This document shows, piece after piece, positions 1 to 10,800 of a stretch of DNA of 64,000 bases. The DNA comes from Microbulbifer litoralis (GTDB lineage Bacteria; Pseudomonadota; Gammaproteobacteria; Pseudomonadales; Cellvibrionaceae): NCBI RefSeq assembly GCF_023634065.1, contig NZ_JALKCV010000009.1, positions 124,001-188,000 of the forward strand, read 5' to 3'. A model generated the notes under the pieces. The model was not told the origin of the DNA. It was given only the letters and a program-made list of their open reading frames with translations, and did no database searches. Position 1 is the stretch's first letter, and the number at the start of each line of letters is the position of its first letter. The position numbers and the translations under genes were made by a program.

Positions 1-2
1 CG

Positions 3-467
3 GTCAATATGTTGCTGGCCATGAGCATTGCCGCGGCGCTGTGCCTGGCGGTGGGCATCTATCCGCAGGCGCTCTACCAACTGCTGCCTTATGAAACCGC
101 CTACACGCCCTACGATGTGACCCATGTACTGACACAGCTGCAACTGCTGTTCTTCTCCGCGCTGGCATTCGTGTGGCTGAACCTGCGGCGGCTGTATCCG
201 CCCGAACTGCCGTCGGTGAACCTGGATGTGGAGTGGCTCTATCGGCGCCTGCTGCCGGAGGCGGCGCGCGGGCTGGTGGCGGGTGTCTTCCGGCTGGATG
301 CGCGCCTGCGCGGCGCGGCCCTGAAGGGCATCGGCTACCTGATGGAGACCGTCGCCGGTCATCACAAACCGGACGGGATCATGGCGCGCAGCTGGCTGAC
401 CGGCAGTATGGCGGCGGGAGTGGTGGTATTGCTGGGGATTTACCTGGCGCTGGGGTTCGCGGCCTGA
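3..467 (+). CDS. Na+/H+ antiporter subunit D-like protein, C-terminal part
   Basis: This is the 3' end of a gene that begins before the window; the reading frame is open from base 3 and stops at 465-467. The visible 155 residues contain two or three hydrophobic segments (a leading helix before GIYPQALYQLLP, one around LLFFSALAFVWL, and a last one at the C-terminus), separated by an amphipathic stretch with WLYRRLLP. This arrangement matches the tail of Mrp/Mnh subunit D and NuoN-like proton-translocating membrane subunits, which form part of a multisubunit cation/proton antiporter in the inner membrane. The catalytic core with its lysines is outside the window, so subunit A, D or a NuoN-like protein cannot be fully separated. 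It converges on the TetR gene with only 7 bases between stops. Confidence 0.6.
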   Translation, partial: VNMLLAMSIAAALCLAVGIYPQALYQLLPYETAYTPYDVTHVLTQLQLLFFSALAFVWLNLRRLYPPELPSVNLDVEWLYRRLLPEAARGLVAGVFRLDARLRGAALKGIGYLMETVAGHHKPDGIMARSWLTGSMAAGVVVLLGIYLALGFAA

Positions 468-474
468 AGGACCG

Positions 475-1131
475 TCAATGCACGGCGACTTTGCTGTCCT
501 GCCGGCGCAGGGTCGGGGAAAAGCGCACCATATCGATCATCGCGTCGATATAGCGTTCGCCGAGTTCACCGAGATCGCCGATCTCCGGCTGTAACAGCCA
601 GTCCTCCAGTACGCCGATCAGGGAGCCGTGCAGCATCGGTACCGCCACGTCGATATCCAGGTCCGCGGGCAGTTGGCCCCGGGCCACGGCGGCGGTAACC
701 AGCTCGCGAATGATGGCCGAACCCTCGGCGTGGCCCTGTTTCAGGCGCTGGTGGATTTCGCCGCTCTCGGTGACCAGTTCACAGCGGTGGAATACGATTT
801 CCAGGATCAACTGCCACTGCCGGTTGCAGGCGATTTCCTGGAACAGCCACAGCCAGCGGGTGCGCAACACACCCAGCGGATCCCGGTTGATCTCCTCGCC
901 GGCGGCCTCGCACAATTTCTCCCCGGGAAACTGCACCCGTTCGGTCACGGCGGCAAACAGGTCGCTCTTGTTGCGGAAGTGGCCGTAGACGGCGCCGCGG
1001 GTCACCCCTGCCAGTTCGGCGATTTCCGTAAGCGAAGGGCGCGCCACACCGCGTTTGTGGAACACGGTAATGGCGGCTTCCAGGATCTTCTCGCGGGTTT
1101 CCAGGGCGTCTTCTTTTCTGCGTTTGGCCAT
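475..1131 (-). CDS. TetR/AcrR-family repressor of the adjacent RND pump
   Basis: A 218-residue TetR-family regulator. The N-terminal helix-turn-helix is clear: TREKILEAAITVFHKRGV leads into LTEIAELAGVTRGAVYGHF, the signature of the AcrR/TtgR subgroup. The C-terminal two thirds are the ligand-binding, dimerising helical domain with the AcrR-type segment HGSLIGVLEDWLL. I chose the ATG at 1131 (MAKRRKEDA) because it lies just before the HTH and has a GGAGAAAAGG-like ribosome site; an in-frame start 14 codons upstream is less likely. It is divergent from the adaptor-pump genes, the standard layout for a local repressor that is released from DNA by pump substrates. A 45-base near-palindrome in the shared upstream region is the probable operator. 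Confidence 0.92.
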   Translation of the reverse strand: MAKRRKEDALETREKILEAAITVFHKRGVARPSLTEIAELAGVTRGAVYGHFRNKSDLFAAVTERVQFPGEKLCEAAGEEINRDPLGVLRTRWLWLFQEIACNRQWQLILEIVFHRCELVTESGEIHQRLKQGHAEGSAIIRELVTAAVARGQLPADLDIDVAVPMLHGSLIGVLEDWLLQPEIGDLGELGERYIDAMIDMVRFSPTLRRQDSKVAVH

Positions 1132-1337
1132 CTGCCTTTTCTCCGGCTGCTGCACTGCGTTGCAGCACGTCATTCGTTCGGACCCGGATACTGCGCGCCT
1201 GATCGCACGGCAATTGAAGTCGGTCGAATCAGCGGCGTAAATAGCGACTACTCGGAGAATGGCCGTCTATACGCCGCCTTGCGCAAAGCCCTGACTCTCG
1301 ACAGGGATATTCCCGGGGTGACAGGCATTCTAATCTA

Positions 1338-1382
1338 TATTCATGCATGAATGAATACTTGATATTTATTCGTGTATGAATA
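1338..1382. promoter_or_regulatory. Candidate TetR/AcrR operator between regulator and pump
   Basis: A 45-base imperfect inverted repeat in the 361-base divergent region. Its left part contains the perfect 14-base palindrome ATTCATGCATGAAT (1339-1352), and its right part TATTCGTGTATGAATA (1367-1382) is a diverged copy. AcrR/TtgR-type repressors bind AT-rich palindromes with ATTCAT/ATGAAT-like half sites, so binding here would shut both genes. The rest of the gap (1132-1337 and 1383-1492) holds no gene that I can support. Confidence 0.55.
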
Positions 1383-1492
1383 TAAAATGCGACCATTCTA
1401 TATAATCGTTCGTGACTGTCTTGACTGGCAGTTTTTCCATAGTGCGACACTGTGCGATCCACCCGGATGGTGGGTCACTATCGAGGTTTTCA

Positions 1493-2692
1493 ATGTTTAA
1501 GAAGAAGTTGCTCGTCGGTCTGCTCGCCACCTCTGCGCTGCTGAGCGCCTGCGGGGAGGAACAGGCCGCGCCGCCAGCGATGACGCCGTCGGTCACCGCG
1601 GTAACCCTCAAGGCCGAGCCGGTTACCCTGACCCGGGAGCTGCCCGGCCGGACCAACCCGTTCAAGGTGGCCGAAGTGCGCCCGCAGGTGAACGGTATCG
1701 TCGAGGAACAGTTGTTCCAGGAGGGCGGCCTGGTCGAGGCCGGCCAGTCGCTGTACCAACTGGATGACGCCACCTACGAGGCCGATTACGAGAGCGCTCG
1801 CGCCAATCTGCTGAGTGCCAAGGCAGAGCAGAATGTGGCGCGCCTGGATGCCAAGCGTATCGCCAAATTGGCGGGCACCGGCGCGGTCAGCAAGCAGGAA
1901 AACGACAACGCCCGGGCCAAGCTGCAGCAGGCGGAAGCCTCCGTGGCCGCTGCCGAGGCGTCGGTACAGCAGGCCAGGATCCTGTTGCAGTATGCACGTA
2001 TCAGTTCGCCGATTTCCGGCCGTATCGGCAAGTCCGCGGTGACCCAGGGTGCCCTGGTGACGGCGAACCAGACGGCCGCGCTGGCCACCGTGCAGCAACT
2101 GGACCCGATCTACGTGGACATCAACCAGTCCACCACCGAATTGCTGAGCCTGCGCCGCGCGCTGGCCACCGGCAAGGTGGAAGAGGCCGATGACCTGCCG
2201 GTGAAAATCGTGTTGGAGGACGGCACCGTCTACCCGCACCCGGGCAAGCTGCAGTTCGCCGAGGCGAGCGTGGACCCGTCCACCGGCAGCGTGCTGATGC
2301 GCGTCGTGGTGCCGAACCCGGACCATATGCTGCTGCCGGGCATGTACGTGCGCGCGGAGATTGGCCGCGGTGTGCGCGAGAACGCCATCCTGGTGCCGCA
2401 GCAGGGTATCGCCCGCGATCCGAAGGGCAACACCTCGGCGATGGTCGTGAACAGCGAGGGCAAGGCCGAGCAGCGCGCCGTGGAAGTCAGCCAGACCATC
2501 GGCAACCGCTGGCTGGTCGAGGGCGGCCTGATGGCCGGCGACCGGGTGATCGTGTCCGGCCTGCAGAAGATCCGTCCCGGCGTGCCGGTGCAGGTGAGTG
2601 AGCCCGAAAATCAGGCTCCGGCCGTGAAGGAAGCCTCCGCCGGTAGCGACAGCACCGACACCGTCGCAGCGCCGACCGCCAGCGAGTCGTAA
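1493..2692 (+). CDS. RND efflux periplasmic adaptor lipoprotein (AcrA/MexA family)
   Basis: A 399-residue membrane-fusion protein. The start at 1493 gives a lipoprotein signal with lipobox LLSAC, so the mature protein would be acylated at Cys20. Downstream are the usual adaptor parts: a first half-lipoyl strand ([22 protein letters not shown]), a long alpha-helical hairpin rich in Ala and Gln around residues 100-165, the returning lipoyl half ([20 protein letters not shown]), and the beta-barrel/membrane-proximal domain with [22 protein letters not shown]. It bridges the inner-membrane pump to an outer-membrane TolC-like channel, which is not encoded here. The pump gene follows after 14 bases, so the two form an operon, presumably controlled by the divergent TetR protein. 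Confidence 0.95.
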   Translation: MFKKKLLVGLLATSALLSACGEEQAAPPAMTPSVTAVTLKAEPVTLTRELPGRTNPFKVAEVRPQVNGIVEEQLFQEGGLVEAGQSLYQLDDATYEADYESARANLLSAKAEQNVARLDAKRIAKLAGTGAVSKQENDNARAKLQQAEASVAAAEASVQQARILLQYARISSPISGRIGKSAVTQGALVTANQTAALATVQQLDPIYVDINQSTTELLSLRRALATGKVEEADDLPVKIVLEDGTVYPHPGKLQFAEASVDPSTGSVLMRVVVPNPDHMLLPGMYVRAEIGRGVRENAILVPQQGIARDPKGNTSAMVVNSEGKAEQRAVEVSQTIGNRWLVEGGLMAGDRVIVSGLQKIRPGVPVQVSEPENQAPAVKEASAGSDSTDTVAAPTASES

Positions 2693-2706
2693 GGAGTAGT
2701 TCGGTA

Positions 2707-5700
2707 ATGGCCAGTTTCTTTATCAATCGCCCGATTTTTGCCTGGGTGATTGCAATCATCGTGATGCTCGGCGGCGGCCTGTCGATCGCCCAACTGGCGA
2801 TCGAGCGCTACCCGAACGTGGCGCCGCCGGCGGTGACCATCGGCGCCAACTACCCGGGCGCTTCGGCGCAGGTGGTGGAGGGCTCGGTGACCCAGGTCAT
2901 CGAGGAAAACATGAAGGGGCTCGACGGCCTCATCTATATGTCCGCCACCAGCCAGTCCAACGGTTCGGCGTCCATCACCCTGAACTTTGCCAACGGCACG
3001 GATCCGGATACCGCCCAGGTGCAGGTGCAGAACAAGCTGCAGCTGGCGATGCCGCTGCTGCCGCAGGAAGTGCAGCGCCAGGGCGTCAGTGTCAGCAAGT
3101 CGCGCAGCGGCTTCCTGATGGTGGCCGGTTTCGTGTCCGAGGATGGCAGCATGTCCAAGGCGGACATTGCCGACTATGTGGCTTCCAGCCTGGTGGACCC
3201 GATCAGCCGTGTGCAGGGCGTGGGCACCACGCAGGTGTTCGGCTCCAAGTACGCCATGCGTATCTGGCTGGACCCGAACAAGCTGAAAACCTACAACCTG
3301 ACTCCGTCGGATATTTCCGCTGTAGTGCAGGCGCAGAACGCGCAGGTGGCCGTGGGCAGCCTCGGTGGCACGCCGGCGGTGGAAGGGCAACAGCTGACCG
3401 CCACCGTGAACTCCCAGGGCCGCCTGAATACGCCGGAGCAGTTCCGCCAGATCGTGGTCCGTTCCAATGAGGACGGCTCGGTGTTGCGCCTGGCCGATGT
3501 GGCCCGGGTGGAGCTGGGTGCGGAGAGCTATGCCAACCTGACCCGCTACAACCGCCAGCCGGCCACCGGTATGGCCATCTCCCTGGCCACCGGCGCCAAT
3601 GCGCTGGCGACCGCGGAGGCGGTCAAGGCGCGGCTGAAGGAACTGGAGCCGAACTTCCCGCAGGGCCTCAAGTATGTCGTGCCCTTCGATACCACGCCGT
3701 TCGTCAAGGTCTCCATCGAGGGGGTGATCCACACCCTGATCGAGGCCGTGGTGCTGGTGTTCCTGGTGATGTTCCTGTTCCTGCAGAACTTCCGCGCCAC
3801 ATTGATCCCGACCATTGCCGTGCCGGTGGTACTGCTGGGTACCTTCGGCATACTCGCGGCGCTGGGTTTCTCCATCAATATGCTGACGATGTTCGCCATG
3901 GTGCTGGCCATCGGTCTGCTGGTGGATGACGCCATCGTGGTGGTGGAGAACGTCGAGCGGGTCATGTCGGAAGAGGGCCTGTCGCCCAAAGAGGCGACGA
4001 AAAAGTCGATGAAGCAGATCACCGGTGCGCTTGTCGGTATCGGTGTGGTGCTGTCGGCGGTATTCGTGCCCATGGCCTTCATGAGCGGTGCCACCGGCGT
4101 TATCTACCGGCAGTTCTCCGCCACGATTGTATCGGCCATGGCGCTGTCGGTAATGGTGGCCATCGTGCTGACGCCGGCGCTGTGCGCGACCATGCTGAAG
4201 CCGATCAAAAAGGGCGAGCACCACGGCACTGTCGGTTTCATGGGGGGGTTCTTCGGCTGGTTCAACCGCAAGTTTGACGCCGGCAGTGCCCGCTACCAGC
4301 GCGGTGTCGGCGGCATCCTGGCGCGCAGTGGCCGTTTCATGGCGATCTTCGCCGGGCTGGTGGTGATCATGGGGCTGCTGTTCCTGCGCACACCCAGTTC
4401 CTTCCTGCCGGAAGAGGACCAGGGGGTGCTCTTCTCGATGGTGCAGGCGCCGGTGGGCTCGACCCAGGAGCGCACCATGGAATCGATCTACAAGATCGAA
4501 GACCATTTCCTGAACAACGAGCCGGACACAGTGGAATCCGTGTTCGCCGTGCAGGGCTTCAGCTTCGCCGGCAGTGGCCAGAACACCGGTATCGCCTTCG
4601 TGAAACTGAAGGACTGGGACCAGCGCGAGGAGGCATCCGAGAGCGCCACCTCCGTCGCCATGCGCGGCATGGGTGCACTGAGCCAGATCAAGGACGCCAT
4701 CGCCTACGCCTTTGCGCCGCCGGCGATGCCGGAACTGGGCACGTCCAACGGTTTCAACTTCTACCTGAAGGACAACGCGGCGCTGGGTCACGAGGCGTTG
4801 CTGGCGGCACGCAACCAACTGCTGGGTGCGGCGTCGCAGAGCAAGCTGCTGACCAACGTGCGTCCGAACGGCCAGGAGGACACACCGCAGTTCAAGGTGG
4901 ATATTGATACCGCCAAGGCGGCCTCGCTGGGGATTTCCGTCGCCTCTATCAATAACACCCTCGGCGCGGCCTGGGGCAGCCAGTATATCGATGACTTTAT
5001 CGACCGCGGCCGCGTCAAGCGCGTCTACATGCAGGCGGATGCCCAGTACCGCATGGATCCGGAGGATTTCAACCTCTGGTACGTGCGCAATGACGAGGGC
5101 GAGATGGTGCCGCTGTCGAGCTTCGCCAGCTACCACTGGGAGTACGGCTCGCCGCGCCTGGAACGCTACAACGGTGTACCGGCAATGCAGATCAACGGCG
5201 AGGCGGCACCGGGCGTCAGTTCCGGTGAAGCCATGGCCGAGATCGAGCGGCTGGTGCAGACGCTGCCGCAGGGTGTCGGTATGGAGTGGACCGGTCTCTC
5301 CTATCAGGAGCGCGAGGCCGGCTCGCAGACACCGCTGTTGTACACACTGTCGCTGCTGATCGTATTCCTGTGCCTGGCGGCACTCTACGAGAGCTGGACG
5401 GTACCCACCGCGGTACTGCTGGTGGCGCCCTTGGGGATCCTGGGCGCGGTGCTGGCGAGTAACCTGCGCGGTATGGAGCGGGATATCTACTTCCAGGTGG
5501 CGATGCTGACCACGGTGGGCCTGACCTCCAAGAACGCGATCCTGATCGTGGAGTTCGCCAAGCAGAATCTGGAGAGCGGCATGGAGCTGGTACAGGCCAC
5601 CATGCAGGCAGTGCGCGACCGCCTGCGGCCGATTGTCATGACGTCGCTGGCCTTCGGCCTCGGCGTACTGCCGCTGGCCATCGCCTCCGGCGCCGGTTCC

Positions 5701-5895
5701 GGCGCGCAACAGGCGATCGGCACCGGTGTGCTCGGCGGCATGATCGTGGGCACGCTGCTGGGGCTCTTCTTTATCCCGCTGTTCTTCGTCGTCGTGCAGC
5801 GGCTGTTCGGGCGCAGCCGTGCGGCCGAGCCGGATGCCGAACGGGCACTGGAGGCGCGCAGGCGCGTCGATGAGGAAGAGGCCGAAACAGCCTGA
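2707..5895 (+). CDS. RND multidrug efflux permease (AcrB/MexB, HAE1 family)
   Basis: A full-length 1062-residue hydrophobe/amphiphile efflux-1 pump, about the usual length for the family. It opens with the typical [20 protein letters not shown] first transmembrane helix, has two large periplasmic loops, and twelve predicted membrane helices. The proton-relay pair is present in helix 4 as Asp407-Asp408 ([16 protein letters not shown]), and the helix-10 lysine region is present as [11 protein letters not shown]. As a trimer it would take amphiphilic drugs, bile-salt-like or aromatic compounds from periplasm and membrane and expel them by proton antiport through a TolC-type channel. Its start has a GGAGTAG ribosome site, it is the second gene of the adaptor-pump operon, and it is followed directly by a strong terminator. 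The substrate range cannot be read from sequence. Confidence 0.96.
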   Translation: MASFFINRPIFAWVIAIIVMLGGGLSIAQLAIERYPNVAPPAVTIGANYPGASAQVVEGSVTQVIEENMKGLDGLIYMSATSQSNGSASITLNFANGTDPDTAQVQVQNKLQLAMPLLPQEVQRQGVSVSKSRSGFLMVAGFVSEDGSMSKADIADYVASSLVDPISRVQGVGTTQVFGSKYAMRIWLDPNKLKTYNLTPSDISAVVQAQNAQVAVGSLGGTPAVEGQQLTATVNSQGRLNTPEQFRQIVVRSNEDGSVLRLADVARVELGAESYANLTRYNRQPATGMAISLATGANALATAEAVKARLKELEPNFPQGLKYVVPFDTTPFVKVSIEGVIHTLIEAVVLVFLVMFLFLQNFRATLIPTIAVPVVLLGTFGILAALGFSINMLTMFAMVLAIGLLVDDAIVVVENVERVMSEEGLSPKEATKKSMKQITGALVGIGVVLSAVFVPMAFMSGATGVIYRQFSATIVSAMALSVMVAIVLTPALCATMLKPIKKGEHHGTVGFMGGFFGWFNRKFDAGSARYQRGVGGILARSGRFMAIFAGLVVIMGLLFLRTPSSFLPEEDQGVLFSMVQAPVGSTQERTMESIYKIEDHFLNNEPDTVESVFAVQGFSFAGSGQNTGIAFVKLKDWDQREEASESATSVAMRGMGALSQIKDAIAYAFAPPAMPELGTSNGFNFYLKDNAALGHEALLAARNQLLGAASQSKLLTNVRPNGQEDTPQFKVDIDTAKAASLGISVASINNTLGAAWGSQYIDDFIDRGRVKRVYMQADAQYRMDPEDFNLWYVRNDEGEMVPLSSFASYHWEYGSPRLERYNGVPAMQINGEAAPGVSSGEAMAEIERLVQTLPQGVGMEWTGLSYQEREAGSQTPLLYTLSLLIVFLCLAALYESWTVPTAVLLVAPLGILGAVLASNLRGMERDIYFQVAMLTTVGLTSKNAILIVEFAKQNLESGMELVQATMQAVRDRLRPIVMTSLAFGLGVLPLAIASGAGSGAQQAIGTGVLGGMIVGTLLGLFFIPLFFVVVQRLFGRSRAAEPDAERALEARRRVDEEEAETA

Positions 5896-5899
5896 TCAT

Positions 5900-5929
5900 A
5901 AAAAACGCCGGCAATTGCCGGCGTTTTTT
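5900..5929 (+). terminator. Rho-independent terminator after the RND operon
   Basis: A perfect hairpin: CGCCGGC and GCCGGCG arms around an AATT loop, flanked by six A on the left and six T on the right. It begins five bases after the pump stop codon. The A-tract on the other side means it can also stop transcription coming from the opposite direction, although the glucanase gene at 5960 ends before it on the minus strand and could use it as well. Confidence 0.93.
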
Positions 5930-5959
5930 ATTGTGCCCGGGAACGGCTTCTCGCGTTCC

Positions 5960-7756
5960 TCAATAAACCTCGAAACTCCACAGCGAGTAGCCGTAGCCTG
6001 TGCCCCGCCCGCTGCCGAGGATCCGCACATAGCGGCCGCTACTGGACAGGGCGATCTCATCGCGTCCGCCGTCTCCATCGGTCACCGTTGCCGCGGTGGT
6101 CCAGTTGCTGCCGTCGTTGGAGACCTGCACTTCGTAGGCACTGCCGAACGCCGCTTCCCAGTCCAGCACCACCTTGGCGAGCGGCTGCACGGATCCCAGA
6201 TCCACCGAGATCCACTGTGGATCGTTCCACTCGCTGGCCCAGCGGGTGGCGGGATCGCCGTCGACCGCATAGCCCGCCGCCCAGGCTTCCCCCTCGACGG
6301 ACGATGCGCTGGCCGGTTGCCCCAGGGCCAGGTCGTTGTCCCCGGGCGGCGCACCGTCGTCGAGACTGTAGACCCGCACCCAGTCCACCAGCACCGAGGC
6401 CGGGAACTGTGCCTCCGGTACGATCGGGCCGCCGTAGGTGAAATCGGAACCGCCGACGCCGGCGCTCAGGATCAGGTACATCTGCCGCTCGAACGGGTGC
6501 CACTCGTCGAAGTGGTTGGAGTATTCGGACACGTACACCCGGCGGCCGTCGACGGTCTGGGTGTGCGCCTCGTCGTTGCCGTCCAGCGTGTAGGCGTCGC
6601 CGTCGTTCAAATAGTGGGTGTGGTAGACATTGTCGTCGACGTAGAACTCGATGCGGTCCCAGTACCAGTTGATGCCATAGGTATGGAAGCCGGTGCTGCC
6701 GGCGTTCGGGTCGCCGGGGGCGGGCGGGTAGCCACCGTAGCCGGGATTGCGCAGGTTGCTGCTCCAGCGGGTACTGTACTGGCCGTCGACGGCATTGCCG
6801 CCGGCGAGGTCGCTGGCCTGGTTGCTGGAGGTGAAAACCGGCTTGCCGTAGGCCTGGTTGGCGCCGCCGGAAAACACTTCGAACTCGAACAGTGAATAAC
6901 TCCACTCGGTGGCGCGCTCGGTGCCATACATGCGCACGTAGCGGCCGCTGCCGGAGACGGACAGGTCATCGGTGCCGCCGTCGCCGCTGCTGGTGCTGTA
7001 GAGGTCGGTCCAGTTCTGGTTGTCGTCGGAAACCTGGATTTTATAAGTCTTGCCGTAGGCGCCCTCCCAGTGCAGCACCACCTGTTCGATCGGCAGGCTC
7101 TGGCCCAGGTCGACGGCAATCCATTCGGGCTCGTCCGGACCCTGTTGATCCCTGAAGCTGTAATAGCCCCCCAGGTGGCCGTGGTTCCAGTCCTGGTATT
7201 CGTTGTCTTCCCAGAACCAGGCGTAGTGCACCGTGCCCAGGTTGTGGTACGGAATCGAGCCGACGTACTCCATGATGTCCACCTCGCCGCCCTGGGGCCA
7301 CATGATGTGGTCGAAGCCCGGCGGGATTTCATCGGGCATCATCCAGAAAGCGAAGCCCTGGCCCTGGTGGCGAACGTCCCGCGGCCAGACCCGCGCCTCG
7401 ATTTTATGGCCGGGGCCGAAGGCGACATTGTCCTGGGTATTGATGCGGCCGCTGGTGTAGTCGCGGTCGATGTAGAACTCGTTGCGCGTGGTAAGCGACA
7501 GCACACCGCCATCGGCGCCCGGTACGCCGTCGACGAAACCGAGGTTTTCCGGGCGATCGGTGGCGCGGTCCAACTGGCCGGTGCCCCAGTCGCCGTTGAT
7601 GCCGGTGCCGGTTTCGATATTCCACACACTGGTATCGAGACTGCCGGAGTTGAATTCGTCGGACCAGATCAGTGTCTGGGCCGTGGCCGTGCTGCCGGCG
7701 CAGGCCAGCGCCAGTGCGGTCAGGGCGCGGCCGGGTATTTTGCGATTGGATTGCAT
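5960..7756 (-). CDS. Secreted GH16 glycoside hydrolase with embedded permuted F5/8C domain and C-terminal F5/8C domain
   Basis: A 598-residue exported enzyme with signal peptide ending near ATAQ (residue 27). The GH16 beta-jellyroll begins at about residue 28 (IWSDEFNSGSLDTSVW) and carries the catalytic motif GGEVDIMEYVG, giving Glu158 nucleophile, Asp160 and Glu163 acid/base. The GH16 fold is interrupted at about residue 203 and resumes at about 353 (GFHTYGINWYWDRIEFYVDD), ending near 464. The interruption is an F5/8 type C (CBM32-like) domain whose halves are in reversed order: WIAVDLG through SLFEFEVF first, then AYGKPV through STRWSS. A normally ordered F5/8C domain forms the C-terminus (474-598). 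GH16 members cut beta-1,3/1,4-glucans, agars or carrageenans; laminarin is the best guess given the neighbouring gene. It is followed upstream by another GH16 gene on the same strand. Confidence 0.9.
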   Translation of the reverse strand: MQSNRKIPGRALTALALACAGSTATAQTLIWSDEFNSGSLDTSVWNIETGTGINGDWGTGQLDRATDRPENLGFVDGVPGADGGVLSLTTRNEFYIDRDYTSGRINTQDNVAFGPGHKIEARVWPRDVRHQGQGFAFWMMPDEIPPGFDHIMWPQGGEVDIMEYVGSIPYHNLGTVHYAWFWEDNEYQDWNHGHLGGYYSFRDQQGPDEPEWIAVDLGQSLPIEQVVLHWEGAYGKTYKIQVSDDNQNWTDLYSTSSGDGGTDDLSVSGSGRYVRMYGTERATEWSYSLFEFEVFSGGANQAYGKPVFTSSNQASDLAGGNAVDGQYSTRWSSNLRNPGYGGYPPAPGDPNAGSTGFHTYGINWYWDRIEFYVDDNVYHTHYLNDGDAYTLDGNDEAHTQTVDGRRVYVSEYSNHFDEWHPFERQMYLILSAGVGGSDFTYGGPIVPEAQFPASVLVDWVRVYSLDDGAPPGDNDLALGQPASASSVEGEAWAAGYAVDGDPATRWASEWNDPQWISVDLGSVQPLAKVVLDWEAAFGSAYEVQVSNDGSNWTTAATVTDGDGGRDEIALSSSGRYVRILGSGRGTGYGYSLWSFEVY

Positions 7757-7797
7757 GGGTTTTCCCTCATCATTTTTATTGTGAATTGGTGTGGTTC

Positions 7798-7852
7798 GGC
7801 CGGAAGCGGGCCTGCGGCCCGCAAGCCGAGCTGGAGCTCGGCGCTCCCGGCC
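7798..7852. repeat. REP-like palindromic element, three-way-junction form
   Basis: A 55-base element between the two GH16 genes. Two perfect hairpins stand side by side (GCGGGCC/GGCCCGC at 7806-7822 and GCCGAGCT/AGCTCGGC at 7825-7842), enclosed by an outer stem of 10 bases (7798-7807 with 7843-7852, one wobble pair). Folded, it would make a cloverleaf-like three-way junction. Extragenic palindromes with a GAGCTGGAGCTC core are a common dispersed type in Pseudomonas-like genomes. It may also stop or stabilise the transcript of the upstream gene. Confidence 0.7.
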
Positions 7853-7858
7853 AAAGCC

Positions 7859-10800
7859 TCAATAAACCTCCAGACTCCACAGCGAATAGCCGTAACCGGT
7901 AGCCCGCTGCAGGCCCTGCATGCGCAGGTAGCGGCCGTTGGTATCCAGGTCGATTTCATCGATACCGCCGTCACCGCCGGTGACCGAAGCCGCCGTGGTC
8001 CAGCTGCTGCCATCGACGGAAACCCGGATTTCGTAGGCACTGCCGAAGGCTGCCTCCCAGTCCAGCACCACTTTGCTGAGCGACTGCACCGAACCCAGAT
8101 CCACCTGGATCCACTGGTTGTCACTGAAATCGCTCGACCAGCGGGTGCCGCCGTCGCCGTCCACGGCGTAGTCGGCGAACCAGTAGCCGCCTTCTTCGGA
8201 TGATGCGGTGACATTTTTGCCGCGGGCCAGGTCTTCAGTCGGTTCCGGGTCTGTCGGCGTGTCGCCGCCACTCCGGATCCAGTTCAGCTGCATATCGCCA
8301 TTGAACACCAGGCGCAGGGTCTGGACGCCGTCGTTCAGGTCGATCGAGGTACTGACGGTCTGCCAGCTGTCGGCACCACCGGTGGCGGGAATATCGAGCG
8401 TGCCGCGCGACTGTCCGTCGACCAGTAGCTCGATACTGCCGGCGGTTTCCGCAGCGACGCGCAGTGCCAGCGGCACACTGCCGGCGGTGGCCACCAGGTT
8501 GTAGTCGATCCAGTCGCCGGTTGCGGTTTCGCCCACTTGCAGGAAGCCGTTGCCGTCGCTGGTCTTGTCCAGGCGGATACCCTGCATGGCCCCGTACTCC
8601 TCGGCCTCGACCAGCCCCGGCAACTGGTGCACATTGCCGCTGCCGTGCACCGGCATATTGACGTAGAGACTACCCAGCTCGGTGAGCACGCCGGACTGGC
8701 GGTAGTCGAACAGGCCGTTGTACGGATGGCCGTTGCGGCGGCCGGTAAACCAGGCGTAACGGGCTACATCCGGATCGTTTTCCAGTGTGTCCACCGTCTG
8801 GACCAGGAATTTCTGCTGCTCCTCCACCGTGGTGGTGTCCGCCCAGGCGGAAAACTCGGTCATCCAGATCGGGCGGCCGTATTTGCGGAACAGGTCCAGG
8901 TACCACTCGATACCGCCCACGTCCTCCATGTAGGCGTGGATGGAAATCGCATCCACGCGGCAGTCGGGGCAGACGGCGAAGAAATCGTCGAAGTAGTCCA
9001 CCGGATCCGTGTAGGTGGTGCCGTTTTCACTGACGCAGTTGCCGCAGAAATTCATCGCCACACTGACGATATCCAGGTTGAACTCATCGGCGATGGCCTC
9101 CAGGCGCGGCCACTCGGCGGCGGCCTGTGACGGTGTCATATTGGCCTGGTCGATAAAGTTCGGCTCGTTGAATGCGAGGATGTATTCCACCTCCGGGTGC
9201 GCGGCGATGTAGTCGCGCATCGCCTGGTCGTCGAAGCCGCCGTTCCAGGCCATGGGCACGAACTCGACGCCGTAGTTTTGATAGATATCGGCGATCTGCA
9301 CATCCGGCGCGTGGCTCCAGTTGTACCACCAGGAAATACCCTCGGAGATGGCCGCCATATCCTCCGGCGAGTGATGGCCGTAGCCGAGGCCACGCTTGGC
9401 GCTCGCGCCGCTGTCCCGGTCGTTGTCGACAAAGATATGGGTGGCGGCGCTGTCGCTGGCCTGGCCGTCGCTGACGGTCAGCACCGCGCGGTAGCTGCCC
9501 TCGGTGGTGTACTCGTGAGTGGCACTGGCGCCGGTGGCGGTGTTGCCGTCGCCGAAATCCCAGTTGTAGGTGAGGGCGTCGCCGTTGACGTCGGTGGACT
9601 GGCTGCCATCGAACGTGACACTCAGGTTTGCCGGGCCGCCGGTGACCGAGGGTTTGATCGCCGCGTCCGGCGCGCGGTTGACCACTTCACCGCCGTGGCC
9701 CGGATCCTGCGCCACCTCGCCGCCGGAAATATGGATATCGTCTATGGCCAGGTTGGCGATTTCACCGGTGCCAAGCAGCTGGAAGACCTGGCGCACATCG
9801 AACAGGTCGAGATCGCGCACCAGGTCGGACATCGGAATGGTGATCTGGTGCCACTGGCCGTCGCGGGCGAAACCGTAGGGATCGCTGCCGGGCTCGAAGT
9901 CGATCCAGGTCTGGCCGACACCGTCGACGCCACCGCTCTTGATGCCGATGCGGAACGAGGTCTGGTCGCTGGTTTTCATCGAGAAATGCAGCGCGGCGTT
10001 ATCGTTGTCGAACGCGGTCAGGTTGAAACCGTCGCGCGCGGTCAGGCCCAGCCCGAACCAGCCCTTGCCGGTGGAGCTCAGGTTCAGCGCGGCGTTGCCC
10101 TCCAGCGTGTCACTGCTGGCGACGTTCAGGGTTTCCTCCCAGATAAACAGGTCGCCGCTGACGCCGAAGCCGAAACTGCCGGCGTCCATATGCGACGGTG
10201 TTTCGGTATAGATGCCAAAGCTGCCGTACTCCGGCGCCTCCAGTTCGACGCTCTCGCTCAGGTAGATATTGTCGACGGCAATTTCAAAATCCGCCGCGGG
10301 CGCGGGACCGGAAATACTGAACAGCGTCTTGAGGGTTTCCACATCCAGGCCGCCGAATTCGGAAATCGGGATGGCCACATGGTGCCATTCGCCATCGCGT
10401 TCCAGGCCGTACTGGTCGCCACCGGTGGCCAGCACCACGCTGGCGTCGCCGCCGGAAGTGCTGGCCATATTGACTTCGATATTGACGTTGGAATTTACCT
10501 TGCAATCGAAATGCAGGTAGCCGTGGGCGTAGTTGCGCAGGTTCTGGTCCTTGTGCAGCAGGCCCATGCCCCACCAATCGCCGGTTGCCACCTGGTAGGC
10601 GAGGGCGGAACTGCCCTCGGACGGCGTGGTTGCCACCGAGGTCATATTGTTCCAGACGTAGAGATTGGTGTTGTCGCCCCAGTTGAGTTCGTAGGGGGCC
10701 GGGGTGGTTTCGGTCATGACACCGAAGTTACCGCTGGGCAGGTTGTCGCCGGCCAGTTGCAGTTCGGTAAATTCGTTCTCGTACAGGCGCACGTAATCCA

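Noticed and set aside
2611-5709. A 1032-codon open frame antisense to the RND pump gene
   Set aside because: It is a shadow of a GC-rich gene: its protein is His/Arg/Gln-rich with no family resemblance, while the sense strand encodes a complete AcrB-type pump.
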